A stretch of 64,000 nt of DNA, from the NCBI GenBank assembly GCA_023078685.1, contig JALGAS010000006.1, positions 3,472,001 through 3,536,000 on the forward strand, read 5' to 3'. The notes beneath the pieces were generated by a model. That model ran no database searches and had not been told where the DNA came from. It saw nothing but the letters and a program-made list of their open reading frames with translations. Every line of letters starts with the position of its first letter. Positions within the stretch are counted from its first letter, which is position 1. The stretch is from Neopestalotiopsis rosae (Eukaryota; Ascomycota; Sordariomycetes; Amphisphaeriales; Sporocadaceae). Positions 48,600 through 59,492 of the stretch are shown here, one piece after another. Both the position numbers and the translations under genes were made by a program.

Positions 48600-49288
48600 G
48601 ATAATGTTAAGGGGGTTGAGCCAAGAAGCTGGTCATCAATGGAACATGCCACGATTTGTGACTATTGTTTATTTTTTATTTCTGAATTCTTACCGGACTA
48701 ATGGAGTGGCAGTAGTGCTTTCATTTGTAGCGGTAGCTATAAAGTGACTATGATATCCCGTGCCCTCCAGTTGCCCTTTCTTCATGGGTTACCACTGGAA
48801 TAATAGAAATGCGTTTGCTTGCAATGAACTCGACGATTTAAACCCGTAGGACTGGATTTTTGGAAGATGCGCCATGAGTATTGTGTGAAGTATGATCAAA
48901 TGCAAGATACAAAATAATTTGAGAAGTATAGAATTTATTGATTAAGATTTCCAGGGACGCGGTTCATATTTAGCCAGTTCCAAGAGGAATTTAGACAAAA
49001 CCTACTTTGTATAACGAAGAAAAAGAGGCTCAAGTGCTAACTTCCAATAATAGGCGGTTCCATCCCTGTCACTGCCGAACGAGCTCTAATCTTGGGTGGA
49101 GCCCGTCGACTTGCATCACGTGACTAGCTTCCGAGCCGCCGGCCAACCAAATGCCTCAATTTGCTCAGCATCAACATTTTCCGTGGCTCGACACCCGAAG
49201 ACCGCCCCAGAAGCGTCATCAGCACAAACCTCTCATCCTAACATCGACATCTGGTCTCAACTGCACAGCGCCAGAATTCTTGCCAAAA
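48600..49288. other. Intergenic spacer
   Basis: About 690 bp between two plus-strand genes, AT-rich after the WBP2-like stop and then more balanced before QCR6. No gene recognised; the final 150 bases are probably the QCR6 leader. Confidence 0.5.
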
Positions 49289-50129
49289 ATGGGTTTCTGG
49301 GATACTATCACTGACCTGGTCGAGGCTGCCGCGCCTTGGGCCACCGCCGAAGCCGAGGCCCCTGCTAAAGAGGTACGGAATAAATGATCCATCTTGCACC
49401 CGCCCAGATCACCATCGGCGTCGTCATCTTCGCCGCCGTCTTCATGGGCTCAATTACCAGCTGCGATCCGAATTGGATGCATATTCATGATGCCAATTGA
49501 GCAACATGCTACACTCTTCGTCGTCAGTGGCAAGTCAGCATAGCTAACTTTTAGCTCTAGGAGCCCCAAGAAGAGACCAAGGCCGAGGAGTCCGAAGAGC
49601 CCAAGGAGGAGAAGTCTGAAGAGGCCGAGGAGGAGAAGGAGGACGACGGAGAGGAGGCCGAGGAAGAGGAAGAAGAAGAGGAAGAGGAAGAGGAGGAGGA
49701 GCAAGACCCCAAGGAGAAGTTCGAGGAAGGTTCGTCAACACGCATCTCGCTCAATCAACAGTCAATGCGGCTCCAGTGTCGATAAGCACATGGAACGCGA
49801 GCATCATCGACTCCTGCGTAACTGCAAGAAATCATACTAATCCGTTCTTATAGAATGCAAGGAGTCGAAGCAATGCGCACCTGCCAAGCACCACTACGAC
49901 GAGTGCGTTGAGCGCGTCACCAAGGCTGAGGAGTCCGGCGACGGCGCTGGTGAGGACTGTGTCGAAGAATGTGAGTCGAACAATTGCAACGAAGACAAAC
50001 CCGAGGGCAATAGCTATTTTGGGCCATCTTGAACAAGACTGGAAACTGACATGGCTGCCTATAGTCTTCCACCTCGCACACTGCGCTACTCAATGTGCCG
50101 CCCCCAAGCTCTGGTCCGTCCTCAAATAA
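49289..50129 (+). CDS. QCR6: Cytochrome bc1 complex hinge subunit (Qcr6)
   Basis: This is the acidic hinge protein of ubiquinol-cytochrome c reductase (complex III), on the intermembrane-space side of the mitochondrial inner membrane, where it helps cytochrome c1 interact with cytochrome c. Four exons (49289-49372, 49561-49729, 49854-49970, 50065-50129) give 144 residues. The N-terminus is MGFWDTITDLVEAAAPW. Residues about 29-80 are a glutamate-dominated acidic tract. The C-terminal helical hairpin carries the family cysteines: ECKESKQCAPAKHHYDEC, then EDCVEEFFHLAHC and TQCAAPKLW. Exon joins restore codons exactly at each boundary. Intron 1 (188 nt) is longer than the others (124 and 94 nt) and contains a coding-like stretch. 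The stop codon TAA lies inside an AATAAA hexamer (50125-50130). Confidence 0.93.
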
Positions 50130-52254
50130 ATTACCACGGCTTAGATTCGTCCCAGTCGTCGGTACCGTACTCGGCACATATATACACCCTCTAGAAGAGC
50201 TGTGCCGGCAGAGATGGGGCAAGAAAGGAACTCCAGCCAACACGATGGTTGACCCCGGTCACCGCGTCATGGAATTTGTAACACGATTTGCGACTTAGCA
50301 ATACGGCATTGCTGAGCATGGTGGATGATCAGCACGGCCGCTTCTGTATCATACACTGCATACGAACCAGAATACTAGATTTCTCCTACTGCTATCATGC
50401 CGTCTTGACAGCTTGGTTCTGCGCTTGTTCCCATAGGGGCTTATGCGATTACATGTATACACAAAATACGATTGCTAGAGTTCGGTGATCTTTTCATCAT
50501 TCACAGCCAACCATGTATCCTGTGGCTTTACGACTCGGAATCCCTTTCTTGTATATGAGGATCTAGGAGATGCGAGGTAGACGCCCTTGCCACATGACAA
50601 ACTTTTGAACTACAGATTCGCACGGAGCTTATTGCATGTATTCCGAATCGCTGACTGTAAGTCGAGTGTCAAATCAAGCAGGTTGGCGCGCTACAACTTG
50701 AGTGGGGAATGAGGTTGATTCAGACAGTAATGTTGGAACAACATCGTACGTTTACTATCTGGTGACAGCAACAATCCAAGAGAATGGGTACTGAAGAGTG
50801 AGCTGATATGTGATGCGCGAGAACCTATACTCCTGTACTCACATGTTTTAAGATGTGTAATGAATAAAGCACAACATCTCCTTCTTAATACATGCTGCAT
50901 TATTTTATTATATTCGGAGAACTTGTCACTAGGACTTATGCCGAGATCTTCTTGTACACAGACTGCCACTGACGGGACCCGCCGTATGCGGCTCAGCCAG
51001 AACAATCCATTTTGGAACCTGCGGACCCTGAGAGATCTTCTCGGGTGCTACAGGCGTGAATCGTGCATCTCAATGCAAAAAGCCTCCCTCCAGGTTTGCA
51101 TGTTACACAAAAGCCCGCGTGCCAAAGAATGCCATGGCAGACTTGTAACGCACGTATCAATGGATTCGATTATCGAGAAGTGGAAGAAGAATAAGAAATG
51201 GCCGAGAGTGTATGAGTATGGATCAACTACGGCCACTGAGAAATAACACTGGTGCGTGATCAGATGAGAAGACGGGAGAGAGTAATAATTGGAGACTTCG
51301 GTTGCACAACTGCATTCATCAATTGTCATGTGAAAAGATGAGCTGTTTACCCTCTTGGAGAGGGCAGAGAGCGGACCAAAAGTGGCTGCTGCTCATTTGT
51401 CGCTTGCTGCGCAGACTATCAGCTCCTCTAAGCGACGGGACCCTGGCCCCAGAAGTCGAGTGCAACCTTGCCCGCATGTCGTCGCTTGTGGTGGTGCTTT
51501 GATGGTCCCCCCAATTTTATAAGATCCATAGCCTATAGGTGCCCCGGGTCTGGATCAGTCCAGGTAATGTACCATACAAGCCATACACCGTAGTAGGTGT
51601 GCATTGCAGCAGCAGGCCAAGCCCAGAGGAGGCAGAGACAATCAATCACCAGACAGACCAGACCCGCGGTAGATGCAAGGAACAAGAGTGAGAAAGATTC
51701 GGGCCGGGCATCCCTCTGGAAAGGGTTCTGTTCTCTCTCTCCCTTTTCTCAACTTCTGCGTCGCGCCATAGTGTATCGTCCTCATACTTTTATTTCTTGG
51801 AACCTTTTCTTCGCCTGGGACGCTTGGAGGAGAGAGAGATACCTGTTGATTATAGTGATTAACTGGAAGTTGCCGACCACCACTCCGATCGGCAAGATCT
51901 ATCCTAATTGCTGGCCCTTTTTATTCCCACCTTCCTTCCCACCCCCAGATCCCAACCCGCAAGATCTACTGCCCAGAACCTAGGGACAGGTAACCCGCCA
52001 GCCCGTGCGCGCCCGCTAAAAGCCTAGGACAGACAGCGCCGCGCATCAGCAACTTTCCCAACTTGTTCCCCGTGCACTTCTTCTCACTCTGGGGAACTGG
52101 GGAGAGCTCTGTCTCTCTTCAGTACTTGGCCACTTTTTACCTGCAAGGAAAGAAGCTTTGGAAGGGCCCTCATATAAGGTTTTTAGGGTTTGCCTGGCTT
52201 TCCCTCCCCGAGCCGGGGCAAGAACAAAAAGACTAAAAACGGCCTGCCGAGAAA
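50130..52254. other. Intergenic region, nothing recognised
   Basis: About 2.1 kb between plus-strand genes. A 128-codon plus-strand frame near 50860-51246 has no recognisable domain and unusual composition. The last 500 bases are pyrimidine-rich and likely promoter and leader of the transporter gene. Confidence 0.5.
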
Positions 52255-54176
52255 ATGGGCCACGAACCCTATGCCGACGACATCAAGTCTCCCTCACACC
52301 CACAGGGATATGCGCTCAACAACATGAGCCGGGACGGCAGCGGCAACGGAGGCGTTGTTGATAAATCTTCCTCTTTTGTCAACAAGGATCTCGACGACGA
52401 TATGAAGCACACGACCGCGACGGCCCGCGACCTGGGCGATGATGTTTACGGCGACGAGGACGACGCCGCCGCCATTGTGGGCGGTAGAGGTGGTAGAGGT
52501 GGAGTCGCTGCTACTGCTGCCGACAACAATGACGATGCTGGCACCGTCGAGGAAGGGAGCATCACGGAGCGCGGTGCTGGTGCTCATGATCCCTCCCAGT
52601 ATCGTGTTTACAAGAAGCGATGGTATGGACTCGCTGCGCTGACTTTGATGAACATTATTGTCAGTTGGGATGTAAGTTCCTTTTTGACAATTTCCCCTCG
52701 AGCTGCGTGTCACCCTTTTCCTTGACTCGCTGTGAAAAGCAGTAGCTGCTACTGCGGCATCTTACATTCGAATCTCTATCATTGAAGCCGTGCACAAGAA
52801 TTCCTCCTTCGCAGGCGGAGTGCAGCTCGAAATAAATACATGCGTGTATAGGGATAGCTTCATGCGGCCAACCATTAGCTAGTGCTAAGCTCCGGCTCCA
52901 CAAAGTACAAGCTATACTCTGCTACTGCTTATACATGCTTCCTGTCTCCAAGGTATACTGACCAATGTCGTCTGATTAGTGGCTCACCTTCTCGCCCGTC
53001 TCGCAACTTGCCGCCGAGTATTATGGCGTTGACGAGTCGGCCATCAACTGGTTATCCACTGGCTTTTTCTTCATCTTTGTAGCTGTCAGTCCTGTGACCA
53101 TTTGGATGCTGCATTTCAGTCCCAAGGTCTCCATCATGACAGCTTCTGTGCTGTTGTTGGTGGGCAACTGGGTTCGCTATGCCGGCTCGCACTCGAGTGC
53201 TGGAGGCAACTTTGGCGTTGTCATGTTTGGCCAGCTTCTGATTGGAGCCTCGCAGTCGTTTGTGCTGAGCGCGCCGACTAGATACACGGATCTCTGGTTC
53301 GCCCCACGGGGCCGCATCGCCGCAACTGCCATCATGAGTCTGGCCAATCCCTTCGGCGGTGCGCTCGGTCAGCTCATTGTGCCCTTTATGGTGACGGAGG
53401 CGTCCCAGACCAGCTCCATGGTCCTGTACGTTAGCATCATTGCTACCGTCATTGCCGTTCCGTCCTTCTTCGTCCCGGCCAAGCCCCCGACACCGCCCGC
53501 ACACTCTGGCGAGACGGCCAAGGAACCGCTCCTGACCTCTGCTCGAAAGTTATGCAGGAGCGTCGAGTTTTGGCTCATCTACATTCCATTCAGTGTCTTT
53601 GTCGGCTTCTTCAATTCGATATCCTCTCTGCTGAACCAGATGATGCAGCCGTACGGCTTCTCTTCCGACGAGGCTGGCATCGCCGGCGCCGTGCTCATCG
53701 TGGTCGGGCTGGTGGCCTCGGCCATTACGTCGCCCATCCTGGGCCGCACCAAGAAGTTCCTCCTCGCCATCAAGATCGCCGTGCCCATAGAGTCCATCGC
53801 CTACCTCGTATTCGTATGGATGCCGGGCACGCGCGATATTGCGGGCCCCTACGTCGTCTTGGCCATACTGGGCGCCGCGGCATTCTCCCTGGTCCCCGTC
53901 GCCCTCGAGTTCCTGATTGAGCTGTCCCACCCTTGCTCCCCCGAGGTCACGAGCACGCTGGGCTGGGCCACGGGTCAGCTGTTTGGCGCCATCTTCATTC
54001 TCGTCTCCAACGCGCTCAAGGCCGGCCCGGATGCGAACCCGCCCTACAATATGGACAGGGCCCTCATCTTTGAGGCCGTGGTGGCGCTCGTCGTCATGCC
54101 GCTGCCCTTGTGCTTGGGGCTGTTCGGCCGCCGGGATAAGTTGAGACTGAGGAGACTTGACAGCGATACACGTTGA
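52255..54176 (+). CDS. MFS transporter of the FLVCR type
   Basis: Two exons (52255-52671 and 52980-54176; a long 308-nt intron with GTAAGT donor) encode 537 residues. The first 120 residues are a hydrophilic cytosolic leader rich in Asp, Gly and Ala. They are followed by about twelve hydrophobic segments starting at [20 protein letters not shown], where the splice joins Asp to Trp inside the first membrane helix. Motifs such as [42 protein letters not shown] and [16 protein letters not shown] fit the FLVCR/DIRC2 branch of the major facilitator superfamily. Animal members move heme, choline or ethanolamine; the fungal substrate is not known, so I name only the family. It converges on ERG27 with 393 bp between stops. 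The second half is strongly GC-rich at third positions, and a 16-base T run follows the stop. Confidence 0.88.
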
Positions 54177-54569
54177 AAAAGTTTTTTTTTTTTTTTTGTT
54201 TTCCTTGTCCATGAGTTAGATACCCTTCTGTTCATATTTGTTGTGATCATATATATACTACCGGGAAGTGGATCGGATTGCTACCCACTACGAAGATTGC
54301 ATATTTGTTGGAAATTGTATAAGCGTTAAACGGCCAAGATATAATATGCGCTGGACTGGGTCTCACAAGTATATGCTGATACCGTATTTGTATAGGAGGG
54401 CGGTAGAAGCCCGTATTATTACTATTACCATGATTATATCGCACAGCGTTTGTCTACATTTATATGTTTTTACTCCCTCTTTGATCATTTGTGTATGTGT
54501 CCACAATATGACTATTGCATTCGGATCGGGTTTTCATGGCTGTGCCTGTTTGGCTCAAATTGGGAAAAT
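54177..54569. other. Convergent 3' spacer with poly(T) run
   Basis: The 393 bp between the stops of two convergent genes hold both 3' untranslated regions. A run of 16 T is at 54182-54197, and AT-rich DNA follows with several TATATA-like strings that could serve as fungal polyadenylation efficiency elements. Confidence 0.5.
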
Positions 54570-56079
54570 TCAAGCTCGCTCTCCCAGGATCTCTTCGAAT
54601 GCAAGTCTCAGTTTCTCAAGTTCCTCCCAGCAAGCGACGGCATCTTCCTCGAATTTTGCCAGTTTCTCTTCGGTGAGGTCGACCGCGTCCAGCTTGCGGC
54701 CCTTGAGCTTGCGCAGTATGCCCTGCGCGGTATCCTTCTCGAGGGCCTCGGCGTCCTCGACCCGGCCCTCCCAGCCCCAGCCAGGCACCTCAGTCTTCTT
54801 CACCATAGCATTGCCCCACCGGTCGCACGCGGACCCCCACTTGACGTGGTGCGCATTTAGAGAGTCGAGCTCCTCCTGGTGCGCCAGCGCGACCCAGACG
54901 GCCGAGACGGCGGCCACGTACGTCTCGCACGTGTGCCAGGGCGAGCCCAGATAGCGCGCCGCGTACATGGCCAGGTAGTACCAAAAGTACAAGAAGGCGT
55001 TGAGGGGGAAGAGGGGCGTCGGCACGATGCCCGGGTGCGTCACGTAGAAGCGCGGCTTGCGGGCCTGCCGGTCGGCGGGCAGGGCGGGCGAGTTAAAGTA
55101 GGCCGCCGACGCCTTGCGCACGCCCGGCAGGTCGCCCGTCACGCTGATCAGGTCCGTGATGCGCTTGCTGCTCTCGTAAGGGCCCTTGCTTTGGAACCCC
55201 TGAAAGTCGGATATAGAAAAGAGGGACTCCTCATTGTCGATGCTCGAGGTCCAGATGATGCGGCCGGGAGGGATTGGAGCAGCAGTACTACCCTCCTCTT
55301 GTGGCCGCGACAGGAGCGGGAGGAGTTGGTGGGCTAATATATAGTGCCCAAAGACATTTGCCGTAAAGACCTCGGCCAGCGCGGGCTGCTGCTGCTGCTT
55401 TGGGGAGGAGACGGTCTTGTCGTCGCCAATGTCCTGCGGCGGCAGCGTGTTGCTCGGCAGGGCAATCTTGAACTTGGGGAACGCGTACGCCTGCGCCGGC
55501 CCCTCGGTGAAAGTCTGCTTGGCAAAGAGCGGCCAGTTGAGGCCGGACCAGCCGCCGTAGCCGGCGTTGAGTATAATGGCGTCGAGGCGCGGAATGGCGA
55601 CATTGTCGCCGCCGCAGATGGCGCCCGTGGGGTCCCGCACCTCACCGTGGACCAGCCGGTGCGCGGCCTGGTAAATGGTTGACAGCTTGCACAGGTCAAC
55701 CTCGACGGACACGACGTGGACGCGGTCCTGTACGGTGTGAATGCCGCGGCTGGCAAGCTTGGGGGACTGCTGCACCGTCTTGGTCAGGTAGGCTCGTATC
55801 GTGTGGATCGCCTCGGCCGACTTCTTCGCGCTTCGGGTGGTGGGAATCAGAATCAGATGTGATGACAAGGACCTTGTGGCCAGGAACTCGTCAATCATAC
55901 GCTGACAAATGGCCAGTCCTACACCACTGGTGAGTACCAACAAATGGAAATGTTAGCATTGTGTCGTCTTTTCCAGAACTCCAAGGGAAACAAGGTGTCA
56001 TGCCCATTTACCTGTTTGCGCCCGTGATGAGGACGAAGTATTGTTCATGGCTGGGCAGAGCCGCCCACGGGGCAACCAT
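54570..56079 (-). CDS. ERG27: 3-keto-steroid reductase (ergosterol biosynthesis)
   Basis: Erg27 is the short-chain dehydrogenase that reduces the 3-keto sterol during C-4 demethylation of ergosterol precursors, in complex with Erg25, Erg26 and Erg28 at the ER and lipid droplets. Two exons (56079-56012 and 55926-54570; 85-nt intron with GTAAAT donor and CACCAG acceptor) give 474 residues. Splicing restores the Rossmann motif TGANSGVGLA at about residues 18-27. The NAG motif (ILNAGYGG), the catalytic Tyr-Lys pair in PYESSKR and the following Ser/Thr-rich segment are all present. The C-terminal extension (residues about 340-474), with WGNAMVKKTEVPGWGWEG and an acidic coiled tail, is typical of the fungal enzyme. 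Third positions are GC-rich. The reading frame downstream of the intron opens slightly earlier but lacks a start of its own. Confidence 0.93.
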
Positions 56080-57454
56080 GCTTGGAATAGACGATGGATC
56101 GTCTTGGTCGATTCAAGATCAAATGATCACAAAGAATTTGGCGTGGAATTGACCTCGTAGTAAATCACAATTGCAAAGTACATGCGAATGCATTCTCTTG
56201 GTTGACAATGTACAAGATACTCTACATATTGGGGAATTTGGGCGGTCAAAAATGGCACGAATCTTCAGCAGGGGGCCACCAGGGGTAAATAGGTAGGTAC
56301 TGTACGCCAATGAAGATGACCTCATGCGGGAAGGGACCATCCGAGCATTTGGTGCAACTCTAAACTATTACATCTTTATTTGTTCATCCATTTCTCTATT
56401 TGCAACAAATGTGCCGCTTATTGATCATGTATACAACAACTGTTTACTGTAAAACTGATAGAAGCAATCAAGAATGTACGAGATAATTATCAATCAAATG
56501 ACGAAAAGAAAGTTAATTGATATATAACTGTACCTTTCCCCTTGCATATCATTGACAGATGTCCGAAGTAGGTACAGCATCAAATACCATTTATTCCAGC
56601 CTCTTTGCGCCGTTGCATCTAGCTTCAGTCGATCAGCATGCACGAGTCTGCAGATGTACATATATTTCCATCTCTTCTTGATTGCGTCTCTAGGGAACTA
56701 AGCAGATATGCAAAGTACTAGCTGACAGGTTTGATTACAACTCCCTCCCTAACACCAGCCTAAACGGTGCCTGACAACTACTTCATGTCCAAATTCAGGT
56801 ACGCGGCGTCGCTATTTTCAGTGCTAAAACAGGACGAACAGCGCCCTTACGCCACAAGTTAGAGAACGCATTTCGAAGTTCCGGCATGACGGGCCCCCTC
56901 CTATCGCCCACCCTGGACTAGCGATGCAAGCTACCCTGTCGATCGTCAGGGAGACTCCCGCTTTCTCTTCCAGCTTTATCTGTCTTGGAACATTGTTCCT
57001 TCGTCATTATCATTGGAACCTTTTGGACCTTTTTTTTTGTGATTCGTATCCAGCTCGTCCAGTCAGTTCGTGCCCCTCTGTTTTCTGACAAGGCTCCAGC
57101 TGAAAGCCTGTTGTTTGTGTGTATGTATGTGTTGCCATACATCAACATCTGCTCTCGTGATCCGTTTGCATTTTTTTCCAGCTTTCTTGATACCGATTCG
57201 CCCGTCGGGTGTTTTCGCCGCCCAGGTCCACTACAGCACTACACTCTGTACCTACCGCTGGCGCTGCTGCAGGCTACTTTGCCTTTTGAGCTACTAGGGC
57301 GCTGACAACGCATTGCGTCCAGCGCGTACCCGCAAGCTTCGATTTTGAGAAATATTTTTTTCTTTACGCCCCCGGAATTAAGTTTTGCTTCACAGATCCT
57401 CGATTTACGAATTTGAACTCGTCGTGGTTCGTGACAAGGTCTACGTTGAAAGCA
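56080..57454. other. Divergent intergenic region
   Basis: About 1.4 kb between the ERG27 start (minus strand) and the small membrane-protein start (plus strand). The left part is AT-rich; the part after about 56950 is CT-rich and leader-like. No gene recognised. Confidence 0.5.
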
Positions 57455-57847
57455 ATGGCTTGGTACTCGAGTGCGCTTCCGGTTCCTCCGGAGATATCGA
57501 GTCTCATCGGGTGGCTCGTCTTTTGTTTTGTGAGTTGAGCCTTTTCGCCACGATATAGCCGCTTGCGCTGATAAAAGGTTCAAAAGAAAATGATGAGCCT
57601 GTTCTTTGCGGGCCCTTTGATCGCCTTGATTTTGTTTGATATTTGTCTGTGGATATGGAGATTGATCCGAGGAGCATTACCTCAGAGCACTTCGCCATCC
57701 GCCTCGGCGTCCAAGCCTGCAAAGCCTTCAAGACAGCACTCGCCTCAGACGGAAAACACCATGAACAATGCCAACACAACTTCTGTTGATACCAAATTGC
57801 TGGGCGGCGACCCGCGTAGAGGCTATGCTGCTACCGTATCCACTTGA
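57455..57847 (+). CDS. Small hydrophobic membrane protein, function unknown
   Basis: A first exon, 57455-57529 (25 codons, MAWYSSALPVPPEISSLIGW and so on), joins in phase 0 to 57587-57847 through a 57-nt intron. That intron has a GTGAGT donor, a CTGAT branch-like sequence and an AAAAG acceptor. The product has 111 residues: a hydrophobic segment continuing from exon 1 through the junction into SLFFAGPLIALILFDICLWI, then a basic and Ser/Pro/Asn-rich tail. The splice extends one hydrophobic domain across both exons, which argues that the gene is real. An unspliced alternative would start at the internal ATG at 57590 and give 85 residues. I recognise no family. The stop is 107 bp from the stop of the convergent homoserine dehydrogenase gene. 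Confidence 0.55.
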
Positions 57848-57954
57848 TGGATCATCTATCAGTCGAGTATTAGACGGATGAAAAACAACATGATCTATTT
57901 TTTATTTCAACCAAACTCCGACATTCTACCTTTCGTGGACGAAATACCGAGTAT

Positions 57955-59119
57955 CTAGATTTGAGAAAGGACCTTGAGCAAGTCGCTAGTAACACCCATG
58001 GCGGTGACATCGCCACCAGCACCAGCACCTTGGACGATCAATGGGTTGCTGCCATATCTCTTAGTGTAGAAGCTGATGATGTTGTCACTGCCCTTGAGAG
58101 CAGCAATGGGGTGCGAGCGATCAAACTTCTCCAAGCCGACCTTGACCGACTTGCTGGCCACGTCAATGCTGCCGACAAAACGCACAACCTTGCCTTCCTT
58201 CTCTGCAGCAGTCTTGACATTCTCCATCTCCGAGTCAAACTCTGGCAAACGCTGAAGGAACTCATCGCCACTAGCCACGGACTCAAGAGCTTGGGGAATC
58301 AAGCTCTGGACGGGGAAAGAGGTGGGAGACTCAACGGAGAGACCAGCCAGACGAGCCAGAATGGTTAGCTTTCTGGCGACATCAAGACCGTTCAGGTCAT
58401 CTCTGGGGTCTGGCTCAGTGTAACCAAGCTCCTTGGCCTTCTTGACCTCGGCAGACCACTTTCCGCCAGAGCCCTCGAGAGGAGCGAAAGAGTTGAAGAG
58501 GAAAGACATGGTTCCACTGAAAACACCCTCAATCTTGGTCACCTCATCACCAGTGTCGACCAAGTCCTTGAGAGTTGAGATGACGGGGAGGCCTGCACCG
58601 ACGGAAGACTCATGATAGACCTTGGCGCCCGATGTGGAGGCAGCATTGAAGATATCTTGCCACAGCTGGTAGGAACCAGAGAAGGCCTTCTTGTTGGGGG
58701 TCACAATGCTGATGCCCGAGCGCAAGAAGGCCGGGTAGCTGTCGGCAACATCCTGAGAGCTCGTGTTGTCGACCAGGACGACCTTGGAAGGGGCGGCTGC
58801 GAGATATTCGATGACCTTGGGCAGGGCCAGAGGGGCGGCGCTAGCTGCGGACAGCTCCTGAATGGCCGAATCGAAGGGGAGAGCCGAGTAGTCGGACTTG
58901 AAGAGGGCCTTCTTGCTCGTAGAAATGTAGATCAAGCTCAGCTTGGGACTGGGTCGGCGAGCAGCCAGTGCTTGAAGCTGGCTCAGAAAGCATTTGCCAA
59001 CGCCGCCGGCGCCTGTATGTAGATGTCCAGGTCAGCTTTCTAGATATTTCTCAAATACACACCAAGTACGAGCAGGACAACGAACCAATGATGGCAATTG
59101 AAACTTGGCTGGACGACAT
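57955..59119 (-). CDS. HOM6: Homoserine dehydrogenase
   Basis: This enzyme reduces aspartate semialdehyde to homoserine with NAD(P)H, the branch point toward methionine and threonine. Two exons (59119-59086 and 59012-57955; 73-nt intron) give 363 residues, the usual length of the fungal single-function enzyme without a fused aspartokinase or ACT domain. The splice restores the nucleotide-binding motif IAIIGAGGVGK at the N-terminus. Other hallmarks are VDNTSSQDVA, SIVTPNKKAFSG, GVFSGTMSFLFNSF and the signature YTEPDPRDDLNGLDVARKL carrying the catalytic Asp and Lys. The C-terminal GAGAGGDVTAMGV closes the cofactor domain. The start lies 374 bp from the start of the divergently transcribed CCDC174-like gene, so the two share an upstream region; I see no obvious Gcn4-type TGACTC box there. 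Confidence 0.96.
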
Positions 59120-59492
59120 TCTCAATGGTGCGAGTATATTGGTACCTCTAGGACTTGCTACTCAAAGATCTTGTAACAAAAGAACTGACGAAATCCCCGA
59201 GCGACGACATACGTGGGGTAATTTGCTTTCTTTTCATGTCAACAGGGCCGATCGCGGGGCAGTCAATGGGACAGGGACCACCCGGGCAGCTAAGCAGTGA
59301 GCGGGAGCTTTAGTGGACCCTGGCTTTGCCCATGAAGTATTTACTTACGTACCTAGGTTACCTTGTCAGCCATCCTACTGTTGGCGCTGATTGGGATTCC
59401 CAGCTTTCACGGTTTTTGATGCATACGAATCTGCTCTCTTCTGAGCACCGAATTGCCAAAATCACAAGATCTAGTCTGCCCATTCGAGAACC
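59120..59492. promoter_or_regulatory. Shared divergent promoter region
   Basis: The 373 bp between the divergent starts of HOM6 and the CCDC174-like gene must hold the promoters of both. It contains a near-palindromic TACGTACCTAGG string near 59346-59357. I see no convincing TATA box or Gcn4 site. Confidence 0.5.

Noticed and set aside
50860..51246. Plus-strand frame of 128 codons
   Set aside because: No domain and unlikely composition; probably chance in 2 kb of spacer.
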